Assembly (NCBI GenBank): GCA_002731275.1
Contig: PCBK01000033.1
Span: 24,752-88,751 of the forward strand
Length of the DNA stretch: 64,000 bases
Reading direction: 5' to 3'
Source of the DNA: Deltaproteobacteria bacterium
GTDB lineage: Bacteria > Myxococcota_C > UBA6777
Part shown: piece after piece, positions 34,719 through 43,931 of the stretch
Layout: the number at the start of each line of letters is the position of its first letter
Position numbering within the stretch: the first letter of the stretch is position 1
The notes under the pieces: generated by a model
Databases searched by the model: none
Told to the model about the DNA's origin: nothing
The model's input: only the letters and a program-made list of their open reading frames with translations
Program-made: the position numbers and the translations under genes

Positions 34719-37646
34719 TCAATATTTCAAGCGAATCCACGCCATAAAATCGAGCTTCTTTTGAGGCATCAACAACTCATCGTTTGCATCGTATATATCG
34801 GCGTTGAGGAAGTTGGAGACCCGAAAGACGACATCCATATGTCCAAGAACGCGCAAAAACTGCAGCGTCGCGTACGTGTGTACGTACATAGGTGTCTCCG
34901 TCGTAGGATCGTTATCAGCCCCCCAGGTCGGCGAGAGACATGTCCATGTGCTCCCATCCCGTTTGGTGCACAGAGGGTGTGTCGTGCGATCTTGACTGAC
35001 GTTCTCCTCAGGCAAAACACCGTTGATGTTAAAGGCCTTGTTGGGGACGACCTTTGGACCAACAAAGAGCGCTCCCACCGCGACCTGAATCCCGATCTTT
35101 TGCACCTTGATCGCGTAGGACGCCTGAAGAGAACCCGTCCAACGTGCCGCGAAGTTCAGAGGGTTCACGTAATTGCCTTGTGGTTGGTTTTCCTCTTCGC
35201 CGAAAAAGACCCCAAAGCCACCTCGGATATTTAAGCCTCTTATTGGAAACAGTCGAATCTCCAACTCACCGCCATAGGTGTTCAAGACGCCACTGTTCTC
35301 CCGCTGCTCGTATATGCTGCTCCCATCAGGCGCGAGTGCGTCGGGGAAACTCTTTTGTTTTTGCTCCGCTGTCAAATCCGCAAGACCTTTGAGAGGATCA
35401 CCTGGATTGCGGATTGCGTAGTAAATCAGGTCGCTAAAGCGCGAATAAAAGCCATTCACACTCACCGCCATCAGACGGTTGCGAATCCAACCGACTTGTA
35501 GCTCAAAAGTGTGGACAGATTCAGGCCGGAGGTTGGGGTTACCATACGTCTCATTGCGACGAGAGTAGAACAAGTCAAAATACGCAGGCGCCTTAAACGC
35601 GTTACCGTAAAGTGCTTTGGCGAAAAAGCCTCCGCCAGGCGTCCACACAACAGCAGCACGAGGTGTCGCGACAACACCGTAAATCTGGTCATAATCAACA
35701 CGTGCACCTGCCGTCAATTCGAGGACATTGCCCACCGTGTACTGAAGCTGCGCAAATGCACTGAAGTGGATGTTGGTATACTCCGGGATTTGCAGGTTGA
35801 GCTGTGACCACACATCGGGTGAGTGAATTTGCACGAGTGAGAGGTATTCAAAGTCGACCCCTGCAGAGAGATACAACGTATCGACGATTGGAACAGAGAG
35901 CTGTATCCCCGCGAGAAAACGGTGATCAAAACCTCGAATCGCCCGTGTATATTGACCTTTTTGGTAACTGGGCGCACAGAACTTGGACGTCTTAGGGGTC
36001 GTCACAGGGATGGGGTACTCACCGAGGATGGTCGTCTGTTCGTTTGGACTCTTCACAAATTGGCAGGTCCGCGTCGAAACCACCTGATTGGAGGAATCAA
36101 GCGTTGGCTTGGAGACAAGCACGATACAAGGGATCTGACTGCCCGCTGCGTCTGTCCTGACGGTGTGGCAGAGAGGAAAATACCCTTTGAATTGATGGCC
36201 GGCCTTGGGGTTTTGTGGATCGATCTCATACAACCCAAAGTGATCGGAGGCACCATCGAGTACGGACTCACTTTTTTGAGGAGAGATGGGATTGGCTTCG
36301 TATTGGGATGTCGGTCCAAAACCGTAGTAGTCGTAGGAACCATACACGAGCAATTGAGCACGCCCGATCAAGCCGACCCAAGAGAGCTTGGCGATGTACC
36401 GCTCCCCAACAAAGTTGGTCTCATCTCCACCGATGACACTAAAGTTACTCAAAGGAAACGTGCCACTATAGCGGTTCTGGTACAACGAAAGGTTAAAACC
36501 ACGCCAACTCAACTGACCGTAGAAAAACTGGTTGGTCTCTCTTTGGGACAGAGGTGTGTAGTGGATGCCTTCTTTGGTCAAGAACTCCTTAATCGGCGCG
36601 AGCAAGGCTCCTTGGTTGTCCTGGTACAAAGAGAATGACCCGCGAAATGTCAACCCACCAATCAACTCTTGCCCACCTTGCAGCGTGACAAAGTAGCTTT
36701 GACTGAGAGGGCTCCCTCCCGCTGTCGATGAGAACCCTTTAAGCGAACCGCTCGACTTGGTGATGATGTTGATCACACCGCTGAGTGCGTTGGCCCCCCA
36801 CAATGTCGAACCAGGTCCCCTGATCACCTCGACTTGCTTGATCATGTCGATACTGACAGGGACAGAGTTCCTGTTGAGTTGTCGAAAAGACATGTTGTGT
36901 CCATCGACGAGGACGACGATCTTGTCACCAAAGCTGAGTCGTGGATTGATCCCACGAAGCCCAATGTCAGGAGACAAACCGTTGTAATTGACATCAAAGC
37001 CCACGATATAGCGAAGCAAGCTGATCAGGTCTCGAAACCCTGCAGCCCGTATCTCCTCTTCGGTGATGACCGTAACGACACCGGGCGCTTTTTGCACGAG
37101 CTGTTCTTTACGAGACGCCGAGAAGATCTTCCCTTCTTGATCAGGAATGGTGTAACCATCGCCGATGTCTTCATCTTTGTCTTTGTCTTTATCTTTGTCC
37201 TTGCTCTTTTGGGGTGCGTGGACCTTCAAAGAAGCAGGTTTGGTGGGAGCCGCGTACAACATCAACTGCTTTTTATCGAGATCGACACCAAGGACGTAAA
37301 ATTCGATCGCTGAGCCGGTCAAGATGGAGGCAGGGAGCGTCGCCTTGTAGCGAAATCCCTTGTAGATAGACATCTTCACCTTGGTATATGCGGTCTTCCC
37401 TGCTGGACGATAGAACAAATACACCTGCTCCAGATCGTCATTTTCGGCGACCATCCCGTCAAGCACAAAAGGCTTACCGACATAGGCTTTCTTTTTGATC
37501 TCTGGTTTGAAGGTGACTTTGGAGGACGCTTGTGCAGGGGTGATGTGACAAAGCACCCAAAAGGAAAGGAGAAGGACAGACAAAAGGGTCCGATATCCCT
37601 GATGTACAACCCGTCGACAGCCGGTGAGTTTACTTCCTACCACCAC
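34719..37646 (-). CDS. TonB-dependent outer-membrane receptor
   Basis: About 975 residues. The start is placed at GTG 37646 (or the next GTG), because GGAG lies five to eight bases upstream and the product then begins with a standard signal peptide (core LLSVLLLSFWVL, cleavage near AQA). Before the plug there is an extra domain of about 110 residues with immunoglobulin-like strands (YVGKPFVLDGMVAENDDLEQVYLFYRP) and a KDKDKDKDED linker. The plug domain follows (VVTVITEEEIRAAGFRDLI, VNYNGLSPDIGLRG, IKQVEVIRGPGSTLWGANA, VINIITK). The barrel fills the rest and ends in WIRLKY. The DLISLLRYIVGFDV and VRGPGSTLWG-like motifs fit iron-siderophore, vitamin or colicin-I-type receptors; the ligand is unknown. 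Neighbours are a RecX-like gene (convergent) and a kinase gene upstream. Confidence 0.92.
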   Translation of the reverse strand: MVVGSKLTGCRRVVHQGYRTLLSVLLLSFWVLCHITPAQASSKVTFKPEIKKKAYVGKPFVLDGMVAENDDLEQVYLFYRPAGKTAYTKVKMSIYKGFRYKATLPASILTGSAIEFYVLGVDLDKKQLMLYAAPTKPASLKVHAPQKSKDKDKDKDKDEDIGDGYTIPDQEGKIFSASRKEQLVQKAPGVVTVITEEEIRAAGFRDLISLLRYIVGFDVNYNGLSPDIGLRGINPRLSFGDKIVVLVDGHNMSFRQLNRNSVPVSIDMIKQVEVIRGPGSTLWGANALSGVINIITKSSGSLKGFSSTAGGSPLSQSYFVTLQGGQELIGGLTFRGSFSLYQDNQGALLAPIKEFLTKEGIHYTPLSQRETNQFFYGQLSWRGFNLSLYQNRYSGTFPLSNFSVIGGDETNFVGERYIAKLSWVGLIGRAQLLVYGSYDYYGFGPTSQYEANPISPQKSESVLDGASDHFGLYEIDPQNPKAGHQFKGYFPLCHTVRTDAAGSQIPCIVLVSKPTLDSSNQVVSTRTCQFVKSPNEQTTILGEYPIPVTTPKTSKFCAPSYQKGQYTRAIRGFDHRFLAGIQLSVPIVDTLYLSAGVDFEYLSLVQIHSPDVWSQLNLQIPEYTNIHFSAFAQLQYTVGNVLELTAGARVDYDQIYGVVATPRAAVVWTPGGGFFAKALYGNAFKAPAYFDLFYSRRNETYGNPNLRPESVHTFELQVGWIRNRLMAVSVNGFYSRFSDLIYYAIRNPGDPLKGLADLTAEQKQKSFPDALAPDGSSIYEQRENSGVLNTYGGELEIRLFPIRGLNIRGGFGVFFGEEENQPQGNYVNPLNFAARWTGSLQASYAIKVQKIGIQVAVGALFVGPKVVPNKAFNINGVLPEENVSQDRTTHPLCTKRDGSTWTCLSPTWGADNDPTTETPMYVHTYATLQFLRVLGHMDVVFRVSNFLNADIYDANDELLMPQKKLDFMAWIRLKY

Positions 37647-37795
37647 AATATCTCCTCTTATTCGCATCAGTACAAAGGCAGGTTGTTGGGGCACACGAGC
37701 AGGCTACCGGAAGAGAGGCGACTGGATGGTATCATGGCGCACCAAAGCATCCAAAAGCCGATGAAAATGCAGGTTGGGAGATGTCCGACAGCCGG

Positions 37796-40459
37796 TTATT
37801 TATTGCGATATCTTTTGAATCGTTTTCGATACTCGTAGGACACAAGCAGCTGTGCAACACGCTTCTTTGAGCGTCCCTTCAAGAGGTTGCGATAGATCAC
37901 GTAGGCGACAGCGCGAGGGTAAAACACTTTTGTCTCACGGCTTTGTCGACGAGACATATCGAGCACCAAACGTTGCCAGGGTCGCGTAACGCCACGCACA
38001 GCAAAAGACGAACCCATCACCCGACGAACTTCTCGCTCGATACTTTTGCAGAGCTTGCGATGTTGGAGTGTGTAATGTCGTCCAGCGATACCACGGCGAT
38101 CACCGATAAACAAACGCAGTGTTTTTTGTCGAGGCAAGCGTATCGAAGAGAATTTCATCGCAGCCTTTGGGCGCGAATCACGTCTCGGTGGAGGTGCAAC
38201 GCGACGGACCACAACAGCGCGGCGAACAACAGCGCGCAAAGATCTGAGCTCCAAATCAAGCTCAGTGGGGCGCCCTTCGCGGATCTGAATGCGTTTGGTG
38301 ATCGTTTTGTGACCTTTACGCGTAATCCGCACGGTGTAGGAGCCGACCTTCACCTTTCTGTTGTTAATCGGTGTAAATCCAAGCAACTTACCATTTAGCT
38401 CGACACGTCCGGAGGGGGTCGCGCTCACATACAGACTTCCTTTGGGGATCTCGCGAGGTGTTGGAGGCTCAACACGTTCAACAATATCTTTTCGGCGCGC
38501 TGGAGGTCGAGTGACAACTTTTCTTCGACGGGGCCAACGTCTCCTCGTCCTGTATCGACGTCGCACAGGTCGACGGATAGTAGGAGCTTTACGACGTTCA
38601 ACAGGTGGCGTCTCGGGCGTCTCTCCACGACGTTCGGGGGGCTTATTCGCCTCCAACGCACGTTTCGCGCGCGCCAAGTAGTCTTCGATCTCATGGATGT
38701 CAGGGGCTTTTTTGCGAAGAGACTCGAACAAGGGGATGCTGTCTTTGTATTGTTTGTTGGCAAACTTTTGGCGCGCAAAATCAAACTGCGGGCCGATCGA
38801 GATCAGTTCTTGTGTTCGAGTCACCCACTCGGGATAGAGTTCACCGGCGTGTTTGCGGAAGGTGCGCAGGGCAGCCTCGGCTTTGACGTACTGTTTGGTG
38901 TTCACCAACCCAAGGATGCGCTTCTTTTCAGCCACAGGTTTGAATGTTTTCTGTTGGCCTCCACGCACAAACACAAAGTAATACGCGGCGCCGCCGCCTC
39001 CAAGAAGCAGCAGCAAAAACAATACGAGGAACAAACGCCCAGATGACGAAGGTTTCGCTGTATGTGGAGCAGAGGTTTGTGGTGGGAGCAGAGCGTTGGA
39101 TTGATGCGGAGATTGTTCATGACCCAAAATCGCCGCAGCCGGGATGGTCATATCGTGCTCTTGTCCACCCTGCAATTGGTTGAGCAGAGCAGCATCTTGG
39201 GATGCTTGGGAGGTCTGGGAGAACGAGCCACTTCCATCAGGAAGATGTGGTCTGGTAGGTCCCTCATTGTGTTGATTGGCGCTGTACATCCCCGACGCAG
39301 AAGCCGCGAAGTGGCCTGAGCCAGAGATCGCGCCAGGATCAAAAGGAGAACCAGCGCCAGGTGCAGCTGTAGGGAAGCTCGACCCACTCGAAGACACGGC
39401 GTGTCGTGCGCCCGTCCCGTGTGCCGCAAACTGCCCGGTTCCATGTGCAGTCCCCATGAAGCGCGCCAGTTCATGTGGCGCAAGAGGCGTGTGGAGGACT
39501 CCAGAGCGCTCTCCAGTCTTCTCTTCGGAGAACAACTCCTGCATCACTTCGGCGATCTGTGCCTGCCCCAGGTGTCCCCCCATACTCCGCATAAAGAGTT
39601 CGAGGTCGAGACGAAACTCATCACCGGATTGGTAACGGCGTGCAGGGTCGCGAGAGAGCGCTTTGAGGACAATTCGTTCGAGCTCTGGTGGATAATCTTT
39701 GCGAAACTTGGTGGGAGGAATCACGCGCACTTCGCGCACAGCGTCGATCACTTCCATCTCACTGCGTCGTGCAAACAGGCCACGGTTTGCGGACAGCTCG
39801 TACAACACAATACCTAACGAGAACAAATCCGAGCGGGCATCCAATTCATGTCCACGGATCTGCTCGGGGGACATGTAGCGGTATTTCCCTTTGATCGTAC
39901 CTGCGGTGGTGTGGTGTTGTTGGTTGGTCGCCTTGGCCACGCCGAAGTCCACAACCTTAACGGTCCCGTTGTAGCCGACGATTAAGTTGGTCGGACTGAT
40001 GTCGCGGTGTACCAACTCAAGAGGCTGCCCGTCGTCATCAATCGCGGTGTGTGCGTAATACAAACCACCGGCGACTTGCGAGACAATGCCAGCCGCGATC
40101 AGGTAAGGATTGACGCGAGAGTGTTGGCGGTATAGCCGCTTGCGAAAGACTTTGAGGTTTTGCCCACGAATGTACTCCATCACGATGTAGTACATTCCAG
40201 TGGCTTCGCCAATCTCGTAAATATGGATAATGTTTGGATGATCAAGAGGAGCGACGACACGCGCTTCATCCAAGAACATCGTGATGAATTCGTCGTCGTT
40301 GGCCAGATGGGGCAGGATGCACTTTAAGACAACGGTTTTACTAAAACCACCAATTCCCGGCTGTTTAGCGAGATACAACTCTGCCATCCCACCAACTGCC
40401 AACTTGGCAAAGATCTGGTATTTGCCAAATTGAACACCGAGTTCATCTTGTTTTTGCAT
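37796..40459 (-). CDS. Membrane Ser/Thr protein kinase with PEGA domain
   Basis: An 887-residue kinase. The catalytic domain (about 12-290) has LAVGGMAELYLA, K46, HRDISPTN (151-158), D171 of DFG and SPEQ near 197, close in sequence to the PEGA kinase at 28.7 kb. A long Ser/Gly/His/Pro-rich linker (about 325-470) leads to a membrane helix at about 475-498. Outside the membrane are a helical, TPR-like stretch (about 510-610), a very basic Arg-rich segment (RRPVRRRYRTRRRWPRRRKV), one PEGA domain (VELNGKLLGFTP) and a C-terminal basic region of unknown fold with RQKTLRLFIGDRRG. Catalytic residues are intact. A good minus-strand promoter lies 71 bases upstream of the ATG (40530-40558). Confidence 0.93.
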   Translation of the reverse strand: MQKQDELGVQFGKYQIFAKLAVGGMAELYLAKQPGIGGFSKTVVLKCILPHLANDDEFITMFLDEARVVAPLDHPNIIHIYEIGEATGMYYIVMEYIRGQNLKVFRKRLYRQHSRVNPYLIAAGIVSQVAGGLYYAHTAIDDDGQPLELVHRDISPTNLIVGYNGTVKVVDFGVAKATNQQHHTTAGTIKGKYRYMSPEQIRGHELDARSDLFSLGIVLYELSANRGLFARRSEMEVIDAVREVRVIPPTKFRKDYPPELERIVLKALSRDPARRYQSGDEFRLDLELFMRSMGGHLGQAQIAEVMQELFSEEKTGERSGVLHTPLAPHELARFMGTAHGTGQFAAHGTGARHAVSSSGSSFPTAAPGAGSPFDPGAISGSGHFAASASGMYSANQHNEGPTRPHLPDGSGSFSQTSQASQDAALLNQLQGGQEHDMTIPAAAILGHEQSPHQSNALLPPQTSAPHTAKPSSSGRLFLVLFLLLLLGGGGAAYYFVFVRGGQQKTFKPVAEKKRILGLVNTKQYVKAEAALRTFRKHAGELYPEWVTRTQELISIGPQFDFARQKFANKQYKDSIPLFESLRKKAPDIHEIEDYLARAKRALEANKPPERRGETPETPPVERRKAPTIRRPVRRRYRTRRRWPRRRKVVTRPPARRKDIVERVEPPTPREIPKGSLYVSATPSGRVELNGKLLGFTPINNRKVKVGSYTVRITRKGHKTITKRIQIREGRPTELDLELRSLRAVVRRAVVVRRVAPPPRRDSRPKAAMKFSSIRLPRQKTLRLFIGDRRGIAGRHYTLQHRKLCKSIEREVRRVMGSSFAVRGVTRPWQRLVLDMSRRQSRETKVFYPRAVAYVIYRNLLKGRSKKRVAQLLVSYEYRKRFKRYRNK

Positions 40460-40529
40460 ATCGCCAATCCTACCCGCTCACTTCGGGCTTATCGCAATCC
40501 GGACAAGCACATCGTTGAAAAGTCACATC

Positions 40530-40558
40530 ATCATAACAGAAACAATTTTTCATGTCAC
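40530..40558 (-). promoter_or_regulatory. Sigma-70 type promoter for the PEGA kinase at 37.8-40.5 kb
   Basis: On the minus strand GTGACA (40558-40553) and TATGAT (40535-40530) are 17 bases apart, each matching five of six consensus positions. The spacing to ATG 40459 is 70 bases. Confidence 0.5.
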
Positions 40559-40602
40559 CCCTTTGTCACATTCCTTTCTACAGGTACACACCAAAGCGAC
40601 GG

Positions 40603-42027
40603 TCATTCCTCTGCGCTTTCGTCAGATGGTTGACCCACCACATCATCAAAAGATGCGGTGTCTTCGCTTGGATTCTCGTGCGAAACAGGCTGTACATCTT
40701 GTACAGAGCGCAACACATTGCGCAAACCTGAGACCAACCCGATGACAGAAGCCATTGAGTCAGGGAGCGCCCCATCAGAAGAGATGTGGACACGTTGTAA
40801 ATGTTCGGGACTTGGAAGCTGCCCAACCAAGTCGGGCAATGACTCCAACAAGCGCTCCTGAAGTTGCCCCGCAGAGACAACGCTCTCAATCTCGCGACGC
40901 AATCGCAACAGCTCAAGCTCCAACTGCTCAGATTGGTATGCGGCTTTGTCCCGCAGCGCGTCGCGTTCAATTTGGCGCGTCAACGCCTGTTTTTCAAGCT
41001 CACCGGCCAACGCATCAAACTCGGCTTGCTTGGCCAACTCCTCGGACTTCGCTTGCAACTCTTCGATCAAAAACTCCGCCGCACGAAGCTGGTACGCGAC
41101 CTCTTTCTCTCTCTTCAACAGCTCCGTTTGATGGACCTCTTCGAGCTGCTTTCTTTCCGTCTCCGCAATGATGGACAGACGTTTGCGCTCGTTCTCCTGC
41201 TCCACCTCGTGCCGACGAAGATCCTCTCTCACACGTGAATCAAAGGACTCTGATTCATACGTTTGACGACGTGTATCGATCTCTCGCTTTGTCTCCAACG
41301 CCAACAACTCAGCCTCTTTCTGGTTAGCCGTCTCTTGGGCACGAATGGTCTTTTCACTCGCGATCTCTGCGAGCCGTGCGGTCTCTTCCTTCTGTGCACG
41401 AAATGGCTTCTGAAGGTTTTTCCACAATCGTGTCGAGCTTACGACCGCTTCCTTGATCTGGACCGTCACGATCTTGAGACCAAGGCCGGACTCCTTCCCT
41501 TCGACGACCTCCCGCAAACGAAGTGTCAGCTCCTCCATAATCGACTGCTTATCCGACAACACCTCATCGATCTCCATCGTCGTGACCTTGTCTTTGATCG
41601 CAGCCTCGGCCTGTTCACGAAGCTGCTCGTTGACGATCCTCATCGGGTCGTATGGATCGGAGAAGTTGAGTTTGCGGTAAGCTGTCTCCACATCATCAAT
41701 GATCCATTGAACATACGCCTGCACCAAAATACCTTGTCGCTCTGCACAGATGCATCTCGCATTGATCATGATCGTCTGCATCGCCGCCGGCACCAACAAA
41801 AATGAGTCGCGGTAGGGATTGTAACGAAATGAGATCCCCACACCGATATTGACGGGCTCTTTAAACCCTTGGCGTGTGTGGATCACATACACATTAGGTG
41901 GAACGATCACACGCTTCCAACGCCAAAACCCTGTGATCCGAAAGTCAATAGGATGACTCCTCGTCTCTGTCGTGTCTTGTAACACCTCTTCGAGGTAAAT
42001 GTTCTTGAGTGAGGATACATCTTTCAT
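40603..42027 (-). CDS. SPFH/band-7 domain protein with long coiled coil
   Basis: A 474-residue protein. An N-terminal region of about 40 residues contains no membrane helix. The band-7/SPFH domain follows (about 45-230: GFWRWKRVIVPPNVYVIHT, YVQWIIDDVETAYRKL, LREVVEGKESGLGLKIVTVQIKEAVV). Residues 230-400 form a charged Glu/Arg/Gln-rich coiled coil of the flotillin kind (REVEAL-like AELLALETKREID). The end is Ser/Asp-rich and includes a short ASVIGLVSGLRNVL segment. SPFH proteins oligomerise at membranes and organise complexes or proteolysis; without an anchor this one would need a partner. ATG 42027 is preceded by AAGGG with six-base spacing, better than the longer frame. It is upstream of the PEGA kinase and may have its own promoter at 42095-42123. 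Confidence 0.85.
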   Translation of the reverse strand: MKDVSSLKNIYLEEVLQDTTETRSHPIDFRITGFWRWKRVIVPPNVYVIHTRQGFKEPVNIGVGISFRYNPYRDSFLLVPAAMQTIMINARCICAERQGILVQAYVQWIIDDVETAYRKLNFSDPYDPMRIVNEQLREQAEAAIKDKVTTMEIDEVLSDKQSIMEELTLRLREVVEGKESGLGLKIVTVQIKEAVVSSTRLWKNLQKPFRAQKEETARLAEIASEKTIRAQETANQKEAELLALETKREIDTRRQTYESESFDSRVREDLRRHEVEQENERKRLSIIAETERKQLEEVHQTELLKREKEVAYQLRAAEFLIEELQAKSEELAKQAEFDALAGELEKQALTRQIERDALRDKAAYQSEQLELELLRLRREIESVVSAGQLQERLLESLPDLVGQLPSPEHLQRVHISSDGALPDSMASVIGLVSGLRNVLRSVQDVQPVSHENPSEDTASFDDVVGQPSDESAEE

Positions 42028-42393
42028 CTTCATCCCTTCCCTACGACGCAACGAAGACGTCGATTCCTGAACCAGATTGTCTGTGTATGTGCGTATCGTA
42101 CAAACCACACATCACATTTGCAAAGGAATTTTTCAGTTGTTTGCTTTTTTTCATCTCCTCCTGGAACTTTCTCGCTCCTCGTTGTCCATACTATACAGGC
42201 AAGCGAGACATGTCACTTCCTATCGAACCAACTAAAAAGAAACATCTTTTTTTCGCGAAAAGACACCCGCAAGGTGTAGCTGCGCCCGTGTATCTTTCAG
42301 CGGAAAAAGAATGAATCTTTTACGTTTCAAGAATAAATCTTTACGCAGTCCAAGAGCAAACACACGAACAACGGTCGATATTAGGAGCAAAAG
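42028..42393. other. Divergent intergenic region with palindromes and a possible promoter
   Basis: No supported gene. On the minus strand TTGCAA (42123-42118) and TACGAT (42100-42095), 17 bases apart, form a modest promoter for the band-7 gene. Toward the plus-strand gene there is a 12-base perfect palindrome TTTTCGCGAAAA at 42250-42261 and, next to it, a small hairpin ACACC-CGCAA-GGTGT at 42263-42277, either of which could be a protein-binding site. Confidence 0.45.
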
Positions 42394-43764
42394 ATGTTAC
42401 AAACCCACACTTCAACAAAACACCCCCCACAGCCACAGCCCTCGACCGAACAAAAGATCTTGCAAGTCCGCATTTTGTGGCAGGGAACAACGATCGATGT
42501 AGGTCACTTTTCGCGCCCCAAGCGCGTCACGATGGGAAGTCATCCACTCAATGACTTCCAATTCCCCGCTCCCGAGGAAGTTGAGCTGACCAATATCCCC
42601 ATCATCATTCCCTATCTCGACGGTTTTGGCGTCTTTTGCCCGGAAGGTATGACTGGTGAATACATCAAACAAGGCGGCTCCATCGAAGATCTGTTCGCAC
42701 ACGGACAAAAGCAGTATGTCGACGGCTGCAAAGGTGTCGTCTACTTGATCGAGGATGACGAAGAGATCCTTGTCAGGACGGACTCGATCGATATCGAATG
42801 CAAGTTCGTCGAATCATCAGCACAACAGTCCCTCCCAAAAACGAAACGCATTGACTACATGTTCTGGCGTATTCTCTCATTCTCTGCGATTCTCCACTTC
42901 GCGTTCATCTTGTGCTTTCAGTTTGCACCCAAAGAGCTCAACGCGAGCATCATCCAAAAAGGGAAATACGCCACACTCATCATCGCTCCACAGCCCGACA
43001 AAAAACCCGTCAAAAACGAAACCCTCGATCGGCCCAAAGAACCGACAAACACCAAGCCGAAACAAACGACCACCAACCAACGCGAGTCCACAAATGACAC
43101 AGAGACTCCCACTGAGAAAAATATCGGAAAAAAAGGAATGATGGGGCTGATCAACTCCATGAGTATGACTGGCAGCAACACGAACTTGTTCTCCATGAAG
43201 ACCAGCAGCAACTTGCTCAACGCTCTAGGTGCTTCCAGCCAGGGGGCAGGCCCCGACCAACCTTCTATTTGGGGACGCTACAAACAGGATGGACCAGGTG
43301 GTGGTGGAGGCGTCGGTGGTTCCTATGGATTGCAAGGTACTTGGGGATGCACTGGAAAACATTGCAAAAAAGGGACGTACTCAAGACACAACATTTCACA
43401 CTCCAAGCTGCGACGTCGCAAAAAGCGCATCATGCTCGTCACAGACGGTGGTTATGTCCTCAAAGGTTCATTGGATAAGGGCGAAATCGCTCGTGTTGTG
43501 CGCAGAGGCTGGATCCAGATCCGCTACTGTTACGAAAGACAACTCCGCAAAGACCCCAAACTCGCAGGAAAAGTGACTTTGCGTTGGATTATTGGAAGAG
43601 ACGGAAATGTCCAACATGTTTCGATCTTGCAGACGACGCTCAACAATGAACGCGTCGAGAACTGTATCGCAAGACGCGTATACAGATGGCGCTTTCCACA
43701 ACCGCGTGGAGGCGGCAAAGTCACAATCCGCTATCCACTCATCTTCAAGAATGTCAGTCGCTAA
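42394..43764 (+). CDS. AgmX/PglI C-terminal domain (TonB-like) protein
   Basis: A 456-residue inner-membrane protein. The cytoplasmic N-terminal 145 residues include an FHA-like or forkhead-resembling beta region (RILWQGTTIDVGHFSRPKRVTMGSH) without clear phosphothreonine-binding residues. One membrane helix lies near 153-172 (WRILSFSAILHFAFILCF). A Thr/Lys/Pro-rich periplasmic linker, a Gly-rich part and a Cys pair (WGCTGKHCKKG) lead to a C-terminal domain of the AgmX/PglI and TonB type (GEIARVVRRGWIQIRYCYERQLRKDP ... GKVTLRWIIGRDGNV). This layout is the standard one for Myxococcota AgmX/PglI proteins, some of which belong to gliding machinery; a specific role is not shown. AGGAG is six bases before the ATG. 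No ExbB/ExbD-type genes are adjacent. Confidence 0.88.
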   Translation: MLQTHTSTKHPPQPQPSTEQKILQVRILWQGTTIDVGHFSRPKRVTMGSHPLNDFQFPAPEEVELTNIPIIIPYLDGFGVFCPEGMTGEYIKQGGSIEDLFAHGQKQYVDGCKGVVYLIEDDEEILVRTDSIDIECKFVESSAQQSLPKTKRIDYMFWRILSFSAILHFAFILCFQFAPKELNASIIQKGKYATLIIAPQPDKKPVKNETLDRPKEPTNTKPKQTTTNQRESTNDTETPTEKNIGKKGMMGLINSMSMTGSNTNLFSMKTSSNLLNALGASSQGAGPDQPSIWGRYKQDGPGGGGGVGGSYGLQGTWGCTGKHCKKGTYSRHNISHSKLRRRKKRIMLVTDGGYVLKGSLDKGEIARVVRRGWIQIRYCYERQLRKDPKLAGKVTLRWIIGRDGNVQHVSILQTTLNNERVENCIARRVYRWRFPQPRGGGKVTIRYPLIFKNVSR

Positions 43765-43931
43765 AGCCTGTCTTTTTCCCGGAGCAGCCTGAGACGAAAA
43801 AAGAACACGTCAAGCTCAAACTTTCCTCAACGCTTATCGTCTGCTATATTGAATGAAGGAAAGTATCATTTTATTTTTGAGATGCGATGAGAAACCTGTC
43901 ATCAAAACGCATCGATAGGAGCTTGACAATT

